Source: Actinoallomurus sp963799975 (GTDB taxonomy: Bacteria; Actinomycetota; Actinomycetes; Streptosporangiales; Streptosporangiaceae). Taken from it: a stretch of DNA of 64,000 nt. The notes beneath the pieces are model-generated. The model worked only from the letters and a program-made list of their open reading frames with translations, had not been told where the DNA came from and ran no database searches. Below are positions 53,171-61,297 of the stretch, one piece after another. The position numbers were made by a program, and so were the translations under genes. Location: assembly GCA_963799975.1 (NCBI GenBank), contig CAWCZF010000006.1, positions 1,178,001-1,242,000 of the forward strand, written 5' to 3'. Each line of letters opens with the position of its first letter. Within the stretch, counting starts at the first letter, position 1.

Positions 53171-53491
53171 ATGTCCGAGACGAAGATCGCAGAGGATGAG
53201 GTCCTCGAGGCCATGCGAGACGTGGTCGACCCCGAGCTCGGCATCAACGTGGTCGACCTGGGGCTGGTGTACGGCGTGACCGTCGGCGACGACGGCGTCA
53301 TCACGCTCGACATGACCCTGACGAGCGCCGCCTGCCCGCTGACGGACGTCATCGAGGACCAGACGAACAGCGCTCTGGAGGGGCTCGCGGAGAAGGTCGC
53401 CATCAACTGGGTGTGGCTGCCCCCGTGGGGCCCGGACAAGATCACCGAGGACGGCCGCGAGCAGCTGCGCGCCCTCGGCTTCAACGTCTGA
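53171..53491 (+). CDS. sufT: SufT/MIP18-like metal-sulfur cluster assembly factor
   Basis: 106-residue protein of the DUF59 (MIP18/PaaD-like) family involved in Fe-S protein maturation. The motifs DVVDPELGINVVDLGLVY and TSAACPLTDVIEDQ, with its conserved Cys, are clear. The ATG at 53171 has an excellent AAGGAGGA; an in-frame ATG at 53102 overlapping sufU would add a 23-residue polar extension. It closes the suf operon before a GNRA-looped hairpin. The stop region has been duplicated. Confidence 0.92.
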   Translation: MSETKIAEDEVLEAMRDVVDPELGINVVDLGLVYGVTVGDDGVITLDMTLTSAACPLTDVIEDQTNSALEGLAEKVAINWVWLPPWGPDKITEDGREQLRALGFNV

Positions 53492-53511
53492 CGACTTCAA
53501 CGTCTGACGAC
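53480..53511 (+). repeat. Perfect 16-bp tandem duplication over the sufT stop
   Basis: TTCAACGTCTGACGAC occurs twice back to back (53480-53495 and 53496-53511), so the last codons FNV and the TGA stop are present twice. It looks like a recent slippage event. Confidence 0.9.
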
Positions 53512-53532
53512 GGCTCACGTACGGCTTGCGCG

Positions 53533-53556
53533 GGGCCCGGCGGCGACGCCGGGCCC
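53533..53556 (+). terminator. 10-bp hairpin terminator of the suf operon
   Basis: GGGCCCGGCG and CGCCGGGCCC pair perfectly around a GCGA tetraloop, 42 nt after the sufT stop. There is no U run. Confidence 0.75.
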
Positions 53557-53639
53557 TCGGCGTGTGCTGCTCAAGAAACGGGCGGCCGGTCACCTGCTCC
53601 CGTCCTGACGCTCGCTCTGAACGGGTGCCGAAACCGGCT

Positions 53640-54155
53640 CTAGGCGAGTCCGGCCTGGCGGCGCCACCACTCGGGGCGGCGCGAGCCGGCCAGCCACTGG
53701 TCGGTGGAGCGCAGCACGGTGGTGAGCGCGTCGAGGGTGGCCGCCGGTCCGCCGGAGCGCCAGCGGGTCTCCACGATCGTGTGCGGGCCGTGGCCGCTCT
53801 CGCAGCGGCACGCGACCGCGAGGGTCGCGCCGATCCGGCAGTGGCCCGGGGTGTAGTCCACGGTCTCCATCCTGATCGTCACCTCCAGCCAGTCGTCCTC
53901 GTCCGCTCCCGTGTAGGTGTGGCAGGCGTAGATGCAGTGCGCCGGGGGATGCCACATCCACTGGCCGGGCTGCGGAGCGTCCGCGCGCGGCGCGGGCGGG
54001 CGGTTCGGCTGCCGGGTCTGCCACTGGCCGGCCAGGGTCAGGAACCGCGCGCGCACGTCGCCGACGTCCCAGTCCGTGCCGAAGATCTGCCCGAGCGGCA
54101 GCGCGCGCGGCCATATCCACACCGCAAGGTAGTGATCCTCGGGTGGGTTCCGCAC
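53640..54155 (-). CDS. Hypothetical protein rich in Trp and Cys
   Basis: A 171-residue soluble protein I do not recognise. It has scattered Cys/His residues (HCIYACHTYTG, HCRIGATLAVACRCESGHG) and repeated Trp, with no signal peptide or membrane helix. The GTG start is chosen because CATGAT (54162-54167 plus strand, reversed) lies 6 nt upstream; starts at 54218 or 54230 are possible. It converges on the suf operon. Confidence 0.55.
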   Translation of the reverse strand: MRNPPEDHYLAVWIWPRALPLGQIFGTDWDVGDVRARFLTLAGQWQTRQPNRPPAPRADAPQPGQWMWHPPAHCIYACHTYTGADEDDWLEVTIRMETVDYTPGHCRIGATLAVACRCESGHGPHTIVETRWRSGGPAATLDALTTVLRSTDQWLAGSRRPEWWRRQAGLA

Positions 54156-54336
54156 TGTGCAATCATGCCGTGCGCACCTGCCGCGGCGCACGCCCGTGAT
54201 CGCGAAATTCCTGGCCACATTGGTCCTCATCGGTCCACATCGGCCCTCCGCCGGCGGCCCGGCACGCGTCCAGGACGTGCGGGCATGCCCAGGGGACTCC
54301 GGCGCGGCGTCGTCTGGCCGCATGAGACCGTCGCGA

Positions 54337-54361
54337 CCCGCCCGCCGAAGACCGGCGGGCG
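54337..54361 (-). terminator. 10-bp hairpin downstream of the MarR operon
   Basis: CCGCCCGCCG and CGGCGGGCGG pair around AAGAC. A second hairpin CCCGGC-CGC-GCCGGG (54394-54408) lies 22 nt after the end of the last gene (54431). Together they probably end the minus-strand marR-MFS-hydrolase-DUF6295 operon. Confidence 0.5.
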
Positions 54362-54430
54362 GCGCGCGTGAGGGCGGCGCGGGCGGTTCACGGGCCCGGC
54401 CGCGCCGGGTTCATTCAGGGATGACGCAGA

Positions 54431-54715
54431 TCACGCCGCTGGGCGCGGGCGCGCTGCGGCGAGGCCGGGCGGCGCCGCGGCGATCGCGGCGTGGATCGCG
54501 TCGGCGAGGGCGAGCGCGGCCTCCTCGCTCAGCTCGACCGCCACCCGCGCGGACGGCCCTCGCGCCGGGTCGAGGAAGTCGATGTTGACCGAGTGCTCCT
54601 GCTGGAGGTGAACGGGGTGATCGACGTACACGGTCGCCTCGCGAAGGCCGATCCAGCCCGTACGCGCCTTGCCGCTGCCGGCGATCTCGATCTTGTGCGT
54701 CTGGTAGGTGCACAT
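54431..54715 (-). CDS. DUF6295-type small protein
   Basis: A 94-residue protein starting MCTYQTHKIEIAGSGKA and containing FLDPARGPSARVAVELS, which fits what I recall of DUF6295; the function is unknown. It follows the dienelactone hydrolase gene after 12 bp, the arrangement in which this family is commonly met. The Ala-rich tail (about 78-94) is probably unstructured. Confidence 0.72.
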   Translation of the reverse strand: MCTYQTHKIEIAGSGKARTGWIGLREATVYVDHPVHLQQEHSVNIDFLDPARGPSARVAVELSEEAALALADAIHAAIAAAPPGLAAARPRPAA

Positions 54716-54727
54716 GGCTGCCCGCCT

Positions 54728-55465
54728 TCAGAGAGTGCGGCCGAAGAAGTCGAAGATCTTGCCCCAGCCGTCCACCGCGGCCTCGGGCCGGTACGCGGGC
54801 CGGTCCACGGCGAAGAACGCGTGCCCGGCGCCGTCGTAGGTGTGGAACTCGTGTTCCTTGCCGAGCCGGTCCAGCTCGGCGGACAGCTTGGCGGTCTCCT
54901 CGGGGCCGGGGTAGCCGTCCTCGGCGCCGAACAGGCCCAGCAGCGGGCAGGACAGTTGCGGCGCCAGGCCCAGGATCGGCTTCATCGTGGTCCGCCTCTC
55001 CGGCGGCGGCTCGTCGACGACGAACGCGCCGTAGCAGTCCACCGCCGCGTCGAGTGGCAGCGAGCACGCGGCGAGGAACGACTGGCGGCCGCCCGAGCAG
55101 TGCCCGATCACGCCGACCCTGCCGTTCGAGCCTTCCAGGGACTTCAGGTAGCGCGCCGCGCCGTCGACGTCGCCGACGAGCCGCTCGTCCGGCACTCCGC
55201 CCGCCGCGCGTACGGTCGCGGCGGCGTCGTCGGGATCGGCGCCCGGAGCCTCGCGGGAGTACAGGTTCGGGCAGAGCGCGGCGTAGCCGTGTTCGGCGAA
55301 CCGGCGCACCATCTCCTTGGTCGCCCGGTCGTAGCCGGGCATGTGGTGGATGACCACCACGCCGCCGCGTGGTCCGCCGTCCAGCGGGCGGGCGAGGTAC
55401 GCCTCGATCTCGTCGTCGCCGTGGCCCTTGATCGTGACGGTCTCGGCTCTGAGCGCGTCGGTCAT
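54728..55465 (-). CDS. Dienelactone hydrolase family protein
   Basis: A 245-residue alpha/beta hydrolase. The nucleophile elbow is GHCSGG with Cys123, as in true dienelactone hydrolases; a catalytic Asp in FGAEDGYPG and His in GAGHAFF complete the triad. The ATG overlaps the MFS stop (ATGA), so it is co-expressed with the exporter and MarR regulator. The substrate is unknown; it may act on an aromatic breakdown product or lactone. Confidence 0.88.
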   Translation of the reverse strand: MTDALRAETVTIKGHGDDEIEAYLARPLDGGPRGGVVVIHHMPGYDRATKEMVRRFAEHGYAALCPNLYSREAPGADPDDAAATVRAAGGVPDERLVGDVDGAARYLKSLEGSNGRVGVIGHCSGGRQSFLAACSLPLDAAVDCYGAFVVDEPPPERRTTMKPILGLAPQLSCPLLGLFGAEDGYPGPEETAKLSAELDRLGKEHEFHTYDGAGHAFFAVDRPAYRPEAAVDGWGKIFDFFGRTL

Positions 55466-57156
55466 GAACTCTCCTCGGTGTGGACATAGCGGGTGCCGCG
55501 CAGCGCCGAGCCCAGCGCGGCGATCGCGGACATCACCGCCGCGGCGGTGAACACCAGCACCAGGCCATGATGGAACGGCCCGGAGACGAGTTGGGGGAAG
55601 AACGCCTTCCCGGTGAGTGTCTGCCTGTTGTGCGGCGGGAGGCTGGCCAGCAGACCGTTGGAGCCCAGCAGGTGGCCGATCGGGTTGTTGCCCAGGAACG
55701 CCGCGAACAGCGTGCTGACCGGCGGCAGCTGTGCGACGCGTGTCGCGTCCGCCGCGGGCACCGACTGGGCCTGCAACCCGGCGGACAGGGTGTGCGGCAG
55801 CGAGCCGGCGAGTCCGGCGATCATCAGGGAGAAGAACACCCCGATGGACAGCGCGGTCCCGGAGTTCTGGAACGTCGCGCGCATCCCGGAGGCGACGCCG
55901 CGCTGGCTTCGCGGCACGCTGCTCATCACCGCGGAGGTGTTCGGCGCCGAGAACATACCCTGGCCGATCCCGCTCGCGAACAGCAGGCCCGCGAACAGGG
56001 GATAGGAGAAGTCGACCGGCAGCGCGATCAGCCCGACGAACGCGGCGCACACGATCGCCAGGCCGCCGGTGGCGAACAGGCGCGCGCCGAACCGGTCGGA
56101 CAGGAAGCCTGAGATCGGCCCGGCCACCAGGAAACCGAAGGTCAGCGGCAGCATGTAGATGCCCGCCCACAGCGGCGTCCGCTCGAAGTCAAAGCCGTGC
56201 AGCGGCAGCCAGATCCCCTGGAGCCAGATGATCAGCATGAACTGCATGCCGCCGCGCGAGATCGCGATCAGCAGCGCCGCCAGGTTGCCGGCCGCGAACG
56301 CGCGGATGCGGAACAGCCCCAGCCGCAGCATCGGCTCGGCCACGCGCGTCTCCACCACGCAGAACGCGACCAGCAGCAGGACGCCGCCGCCGACCCCGCC
56401 GAGCACCCGCGGGTTGGTCCAGCCGGTCGCGTGCCCGCCGTACGGCTGGATCCCGTACGTGATCGAGGCGAGCAGGGCGATCGCGCCGGTCACGAACGTC
56501 AGGTTGCCCAGCCAGTCGATCCGCGCCGCCTTCGGCGTGCCCACCTCGCGCAGGCTGCGGTAGGACCAGATGGTGCCGACGATGCCGATCGGCACGCTCA
56601 CCCAGAACACCGCGCGCCAGTGCACCTCGGCGAGCAGGCCGCCCGCCAGCAGGCCGAGGAACTGCCCGGCGAGCGCGGTGATCTGGTTGATGCCCAGCGC
56701 CATGCCGCGCTGTTCGAGCGGGAACGCGTCGGTGAGGATGGCCGCGGAGTTGGCGGTCAGCATCGCGCCGCCGATCCCCTGGACTACGCGCCAGCCGATC
56801 AGCCACAGCGCCCCCGAGGCGCCGCGGAACGGGTCCACGGACAGGGCGAGGGAGGCCACGCTGAAGATCATGAAGCCGAGGTTGTAGAGACGTACCCGGC
56901 CGAACATGTCGCCGAGGCGCCCCAGCGCCACCACCAGCACGGCCGCGACGAGCAGGTAGCCCAGGATCATCCACAGCAGATAGCCGATGTTGGCGGGGGC
57001 GAGCGGATCCAGGCCGATGCCGCGGAAGATGGCCGGCATCGAGATGATCACGATTGAGCCATCCAGCGTGGCGATCAGCACGCCGAGGGTGGTATTGGAC
57101 AGGGCGGTCCACTTGTACCGGTCACTCGGCCGGTCATCGACGGCGGAGGCGGTCAC
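55462..57156 (-). CDS. MFS exporter, DHA2 (14-helix) family
   Basis: A 564-residue drug:H+ antiporter-type protein with about fourteen hydrophobic segments. Motif A appears as GRLGDMFGRVRLYN and motif C-like glycines as GGAMLTANSAAI. The GTG overlaps the marR stop by 4 nt. An upstream MarR regulator and a downstream hydrolase suggest export or detoxification of a small, perhaps phenolic, compound. Confidence 0.9.
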   Translation of the reverse strand: MTASAVDDRPSDRYKWTALSNTTLGVLIATLDGSIVIISMPAIFRGIGLDPLAPANIGYLLWMILGYLLVAAVLVVALGRLGDMFGRVRLYNLGFMIFSVASLALSVDPFRGASGALWLIGWRVVQGIGGAMLTANSAAILTDAFPLEQRGMALGINQITALAGQFLGLLAGGLLAEVHWRAVFWVSVPIGIVGTIWSYRSLREVGTPKAARIDWLGNLTFVTGAIALLASITYGIQPYGGHATGWTNPRVLGGVGGGVLLLVAFCVVETRVAEPMLRLGLFRIRAFAAGNLAALLIAISRGGMQFMLIIWLQGIWLPLHGFDFERTPLWAGIYMLPLTFGFLVAGPISGFLSDRFGARLFATGGLAIVCAAFVGLIALPVDFSYPLFAGLLFASGIGQGMFSAPNTSAVMSSVPRSQRGVASGMRATFQNSGTALSIGVFFSLMIAGLAGSLPHTLSAGLQAQSVPAADATRVAQLPPVSTLFAAFLGNNPIGHLLGSNGLLASLPPHNRQTLTGKAFFPQLVSGPFHHGLVLVFTAAAVMSAIAALGSALRGTRYVHTEESS

Positions 57157-57590
57157 AGGCGGTCCGCGAGCCGGTCGAGCAGGGGGATCGCCTCGATCAG
57201 CCGGAGCCGCTCCTCGGGGTCGAAGCCCTCCAGCGCCTTCGTCATCCGGCGCGTGCTCGCCGACCGGCGGTCGAGCAGCAGCAGCCGGCCGGCCTCGGTG
57301 GCCGACATCGACACCCGCCTCCCGTCGTCGGGGTCGGGCATCCGCGTGACGAGGCCGCGCTGTTCCAGCGCGGCCAGCGTGGTGCCCATCGCCTGCGGGC
57401 GCACGCGCTCCCCGTTCGCCAGCGCACCCGGCGTCGCGGGCCCGTCGCGGTCCAGCCGCGACAGCACGGACAGCTCCGAGAGGGTCAGCTCTCCGGGTTC
57501 GTGCGCCTGCCGGAGCCGCCGTACGACCCGGGCGAGCGCCAGGCGTAGCTCGAACGCCGCCCGCTCGATGTCCGGCTTGTTCACCACCAT
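57153..57590 (-). CDS. MarR-family transcriptional regulator
   Basis: A 145-residue winged-helix repressor. The DNA-binding region runs about 35-105 (LTLSELSVLSRLDRDGPATP and LEQRGLVTRMPDPDDGRRV). The ATG is 7 nt after TAGTTT on the minus strand with no ribosome-binding site, so it is probably leaderless. A palindrome overlaps the -10 box, giving a plausible self-repression site. It leads the operon marR-MFS-hydrolase-DUF6295. Confidence 0.92.
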   Translation of the reverse strand: MVVNKPDIERAAFELRLALARVVRRLRQAHEPGELTLSELSVLSRLDRDGPATPGALANGERVRPQAMGTTLAALEQRGLVTRMPDPDDGRRVSMSATEAGRLLLLDRRSASTRRMTKALEGFDPEERLRLIEAIPLLDRLADRL

Positions 57591-57592
57591 AA

Positions 57593-57604
57593 TTAGTAAA
57601 CTAA
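57593..57604. promoter_or_regulatory. MarR operator overlapping the -10 box
   Basis: TTAGT-AA-ACTAA is a perfect inverted repeat in an AT-rich island (57588-57615) within very GC-rich DNA. It covers the -10 hexamer TAGTTT (57598-57603, minus strand) of the MarR gene. Confidence 0.6.
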
Positions 57605-57872
57605 AACTTATAAGGCAAGATGTACAAATCGCGGGGTCAGGACGCGGTACGGTGCTCCGGCGCGCTCACCGCGACGACAGCGCCGTTGTCGCGGTCGATG
57701 ACCGGATGGCGGCGCGGGCGAGACTTCGCGTCGCTCGGCAAGGTGTTATGGGACCGCCGGATCGGGCGGCGTGCTCGATCAGGTGCCGATCGCCGCCGCG
57801 TGGAACGGGCGCGTCATCGCCGTTGGCGGACTGTTCATCGGCGGTGCCGGCGTTCGCCGCCGGGCCCTGCGA

Positions 57873-58253
57873 TCAGTACCAGCTGATGCTCAGGATCGAG
57901 ACGAGATAGGTCAGGCAGGCGATGGCGGCCAGCCCGGCCAGCACCCAGATCTCGGCCCCGCGCAGCGTCTGGACGATGAGCGCCGCCACGATCACGGCCG
58001 CCAGCACGTCGCCGGTCGCGGCCGCGGCGCGCGTCTGGCCGCCGCTCCCGCCGAACGTCTCGTGCGACCCCTGCGCGTCGCCGCCGCGCGCGGCCAGCAG
58101 GATGCCGTAGCCGAGCAGCACCGCCAGCGTCACCAGGCCGGCCTCGGTCTGCCCGCGGAGCGCCACGGTCGCGCCGACCGCCACACCCGCGGCCACCGCG
58201 CAAAGCGGCGCGATCCAGCGGTGCGCGCGCCGTCGTTCGGGAGCGATCCACAT
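57873..58253 (-). CDS. Small four-helix membrane protein
   Basis: A 126-residue protein of unknown function with four hydrophobic stretches (about 15-33, 39-56, 79-96 and 101-122) and a charged N-terminus MWIAPERRRAHR. The ATG follows GGGAGG at 9 nt. It stands alone, divergent from the acVLRF1 gene. The 282-bp gap on its downstream side holds no gene that I can support. Confidence 0.65.
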   Translation of the reverse strand: MWIAPERRRAHRWIAPLCAVAAGVAVGATVALRGQTEAGLVTLAVLLGYGILLAARGGDAQGSHETFGGSGGQTRAAAATGDVLAAVIVAALIVQTLRGAEIWVLAGLAAIACLTYLVSILSISWY

Positions 58254-58318
58254 GCCAGAAGTCCTCCCACCAGGGCAGAGAAGTCAAACCGGCCCACGCG
58301 GCAATCGGGATCATCGAT

Positions 58319-58324
58319 TAGGGT
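58319..58324 (+). promoter_or_regulatory. -10 hexamer of the acVLRF1 gene (leaderless)
   Basis: TAGGGT is 6 nt before the ATG at 58331 and no ribosome-binding site is seen. Confidence 0.4.
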
Positions 58325-58330
58325 TCCGTG

Positions 58331-58966
58331 ATGGCAAAGGCGCGGCCGGCCGCCGGTGGCGGCCACTGGGTGGACGTACCGCCGGAGCGCCTCTCGCGGT
58401 GGCTCGGCGGCTTCGCCGACCGCCATCGCGGGTTCGCCGCCGAGGCGGGCCCGCGGGTCGTGCTCCTCCGCGGGGGTGACGGTGCGCTGGCCGAGTGCCA
58501 CGTGCCGTTCCCGCCCCTCGAGGGCGACCTCGCCGAGCACACGCTGCGCGACCGCCGCGTCGGCGTCCTGCTCGTACGCCTCGGCGGCTACGCCTGCGGC
58601 GTGTTCGACGGCGACCGTCTCGTCGTCTCCAAGGTCGGGGCGCGGCCCGTGCACGGACGCAGCGCCGCCGGCGGGCGATCGCAGCAGCGGTTCGCCCGCC
58701 GCCGCGACGGGCAGGCGCGCGAGGCGCTGCGCGCCGCCGCCGACACCGCCGCGCGGGTGCTCGCGCCGCGCGCGGCCGACCTCGCGGCCCTCGTGTGCGG
58801 CGGCGACCGGCGCGCGGTCGATGCCCTGCGCGGCGACCGGCGGCTGGGTGCGTTGTTCGCCCTGGAGAGCGGGCCGTTCCTGGCCGTGCCCGACCCGCGG
58901 CTGGCCGTGCTCAGGGAGACGCCCCCGCGGTTCCGCGCCGTGCGCGTGCGGCTCGTCGACCCCTGA
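58331..58966 (+). CDS. acVLRF1-family peptidyl-tRNA hydrolase
   Basis: A 211-residue member of the actinobacterial Vms1-like release factor 1 family, related to the eRF1 catalytic fold. Vms1/VLRF1 proteins release nascent chains from tRNA on stalled 50S subunits in ribosome quality control. The key loop is G114-G115-R116-S117-Q118-Q119, matching the GGxSQ motif with its catalytic Gln, followed by basic residues RFARRR. The ATG is preferred to the GTG one codon earlier because of the -10 spacing. Its 3' end overlaps the end of the convergent DUF2330 gene by 56 bp. Confidence 0.82.
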   Translation: MAKARPAAGGGHWVDVPPERLSRWLGGFADRHRGFAAEAGPRVVLLRGGDGALAECHVPFPPLEGDLAEHTLRDRRVGVLLVRLGGYACGVFDGDRLVVSKVGARPVHGRSAAGGRSQQRFARRRDGQAREALRAAADTAARVLAPRAADLAALVCGGDRRAVDALRGDRRLGALFALESGPFLAVPDPRLAVLRETPPRFRAVRVRLVDP

Positions 58967-59990
58967 TGACCACGCCCAGGGCCGCGGCCGCGACGCCGAT
59001 CAGGACGATCAGGACGAGCAGCGAGAGCCACAGGTACGCCGGGACGCCCAGGAACCGTACGTACCCGTCGTCGACCACCGCCACCTCCCGGTACGCGCTG
59101 TCGGCCGTGTAGCCGAGCCGCAGGTCGCCGGTGAACTCCGACGGCTCGGCGTACTGCCGCACCAGTTCGGTCAGGAACGCGCCGCCGCCGACCATCGCGC
59201 GCAGGCCCGGCGAGTCGACCTGGCCCGGCGCGACCCGCCCGGCGAACGTCGTGGTCATGCCCAGCCCGGACACCGTGACCCGGTGCGGCGCGAGCACGTA
59301 GAGGTGCACCGACTGCTCGGTCTTGGCCAGGTGCGACAGCCGGATCGGGTAGACGGCGGCGCCGGTGGGGAACGCGATGCTCAGCGGGTCGAGTTCGCCG
59401 GTGAGCCGGCCCTGCCGCGGCACGAGCTTGATCGCGGTGTAGGTCCACCGCTCCGCGACGTACGGCTTCAGCGCCTCCGCGAGCCGCCCGGGCAGCCGGT
59501 AGCCGTGCGAGGTCAGCCACGAGGCCAGCGCGCCGGAGTCGCCGGCCGACAGCGTGGTCACCTCGAACGGGCCGAGACGCTGCCGTCCCAGCACGGCGAC
59601 CCCGGATCCGGGACGTGCCGCCGGGGCCCCGGCGGAGTAGCCGCCGCCGAGGCGTGGCCACCAGTGCCGGTGGCGTTCGATGGCCGGCGCCGTGAGGCGG
59701 TCGAGCCGGTCGAACCAGGAGCGGTCGCCGAGTGTCACCTTCGCGCGTGACGGCGTGGGCATCAGCCAGGCGGCGTCGCGAGCGCGCGAGCGCACCGACA
59801 GCCGCATGACGATCTCCTCCTGCCGGCCGTCGAAGTGCACGATCGAGGTCTCCTGCGCCACATCGACGCCATCGCGACCAGAGGTGACGAGCGCGCCGCA
59901 GCCGCAGGCCCACGACGGGCGCACGAGCGCGAGGCAGGCGAGCGTCACGGCGGCGACGACGACGAGCCGGGCCGGGGTTCGGTTGCGCAT
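58911..59990 (-). CDS. DUF2330 membrane-anchored secreted protein
   Basis: A 359-residue protein with an N-terminal signal peptide (about 1-28, ending near SWACGCG), a large extracellular domain of the DUF2330 type with paired cysteines right after the cleavage region (CGCGALV), and a C-terminal transmembrane helix (about 318-340) followed by an Arg/Ala tail. The function of the family is unknown; the layout suggests a surface-displayed protein. It overlaps the acVLRF1 gene tail to tail. Confidence 0.78.
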   Translation of the reverse strand: MRNRTPARLVVVAAVTLACLALVRPSWACGCGALVTSGRDGVDVAQETSIVHFDGRQEEIVMRLSVRSRARDAAWLMPTPSRAKVTLGDRSWFDRLDRLTAPAIERHRHWWPRLGGGYSAGAPAARPGSGVAVLGRQRLGPFEVTTLSAGDSGALASWLTSHGYRLPGRLAEALKPYVAERWTYTAIKLVPRQGRLTGELDPLSIAFPTGAAVYPIRLSHLAKTEQSVHLYVLAPHRVTVSGLGMTTTFAGRVAPGQVDSPGLRAMVGGGAFLTELVRQYAEPSEFTGDLRLGYTADSAYREVAVVDDGYVRFLGVPAYLWLSLLVLIVLIGVAAAALGVVIRGRRAARARRGTAGASP

Positions 59991-60057
59991 GACCGCTGAG
60001 ACGCGGATCCGCGCCCCGGTGGTTCTGGGACGCGGATCACGGTTCGGACTCGGTGGA

Positions 60058-60822
60058 TCAGGACGCGGCGGGCGGCTTCATGACCACGAAGACGGCGCCG
60101 AACGGGTCGGCGACGACCGCGAACCGGCCGTAGGGAGAGTCCTGCGGCTCGCGTACGAGGCTGCCGCCGGCCGCGATCACGCGCGCCACGGCCGCTTCGG
60201 CGTCCTCGACCGCGAAGTAGACGGTCCAGTGCGCGGGCTCGCCCGGCACTCCCCAGATGCCGGCGACGTCGTCCTCGCCGACCTTGACCGTCGCGTAGTC
60301 GAAGCCGTCCACGCCCGCGCTTTCCACCGGACGCTCCAGGACCGCGGAGTAGAAGGCGCGCGAGCCCTCGCTGTCGGGTGTGGTCAGCTCGGACCAGCAG
60401 GCCGAGTCGGGCTCGCCGAGGATCTGCGCACCGTTGTGTGCCTGCCCCTCCCAGAGCCCGAACTGGGCGCCGGACGGATCCGTGGCCATCGCCATCACGC
60501 CCTGGCCCATCACCTCCATGGGCTCCACCACGACAGTGCCGCCGCCCTCGCCGATCAGCTTGACGGTCGCGCGGAGGTCATCGGCCGCGAAGTAGACGTT
60601 CCACGAGTACGAGCCGGCGTCCGCGTCGGGGGTCGGCATGATCGCCGCGACCGCCGCGCCGTCGACGAGGCACATCGAGTAACCCCCGGCCTCCGGCGGG
60701 CCTTCGTTGATCTCCCACCCGAACAGCGCGGTGTAGAAGTCGATCCCGCGCCGCAGGTCCGGAACCCCGAGGTCGAACCAGCAGGGACTCCCGTTCGGAT
60801 GGTTGCCGGTGTGCTTGGTCAT
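60058..60822 (-). CDS. VOC-family protein with two glyoxalase-like domains
   Basis: A 254-residue protein with two beta-alpha-beta-beta-beta modules, about 10-125 and 135-250. Repeated elements are FDLGVPDLRRGIDFYTALFGW and its counterpart WSELTTPDSEGSRAFYSAVL, and each half ends with a DP.G motif (DPSGAQFGLW, DPFGAVFVV). Substrate and metal dependence are unknown. The ATG follows GGGAGAG. Confidence 0.88.
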   Translation of the reverse strand: MTKHTGNHPNGSPCWFDLGVPDLRRGIDFYTALFGWEINEGPPEAGGYSMCLVDGAAVAAIMPTPDADAGSYSWNVYFAADDLRATVKLIGEGGGTVVVEPMEVMGQGVMAMATDPSGAQFGLWEGQAHNGAQILGEPDSACWSELTTPDSEGSRAFYSAVLERPVESAGVDGFDYATVKVGEDDVAGIWGVPGEPAHWTVYFAVEDAEAAVARVIAAGGSLVREPQDSPYGRFAVVADPFGAVFVVMKPPAAS

Positions 60823-60979
60823 GATCTCTCCCTGAATGACGACGCCGCTCCCCGTCCGGTCACTCAGGGGGCCTCAGCCACCGGGCTCCCCGTCCGGTCG
60901 CCCCGGTGAATTCGGCGTGGTCACGGCGCAGATGTCCACGTCCGTCCGTCCTACCACGGCGGTCCGACAGATCGTGGCG

Positions 60980-61222
60980 TCAGCCCTGCTGTTCGACCAG
61001 CTCGCGCAGCCTGTCTCGCCGGGCCGCCAGCGTCTCGGCGAGCGCCTCCTGCTCCTCGGCCGCGGTGATCAGGGCGGCGCGCTCGGCCGCGTCGGTCGGC
61101 TCGGCGTCGCGGTCGCCGATCTGGCGGCGCAGCCCTTCCGCGGTGTTCCGCAGGTCTTCGAGATCGGCCTCCACGGTGTTCAGCTCCTGCTGGATCGCCG
61201 TCTCAGGCGCATCGCCGTCCAT
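60980..61222 (-). CDS. Small acidic coiled-coil protein
   Basis: An 80-residue, highly charged protein that looks like one long helix with heptad-like Leu/Ala spacing (residues about 8-76). No family is recognised. The ATG follows AGGACAGGG closely; an earlier in-frame start at 61294 would add an Arg/Gly-rich segment. The universal stress protein gene ends into its upstream region on the same strand. Confidence 0.55.
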   Translation of the reverse strand: MDGDAPETAIQQELNTVEADLEDLRNTAEGLRRQIGDRDAEPTDAAERAALITAAEEQEALAETLAARRDRLRELVEQQG

Positions 61223-61297
61223 GGCCCTGTCCTCTCGTCCTCTCGTCCTCACGTGTGGCTCACCATCGGCCCTTCCCCCCGTACGGACCGCCACACG

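Noticed and set aside
57605..57872. Possible gene in the gap between marR and the small membrane protein gene
   Set aside because: Only basic, motif-free frames are open and none has a start signal.
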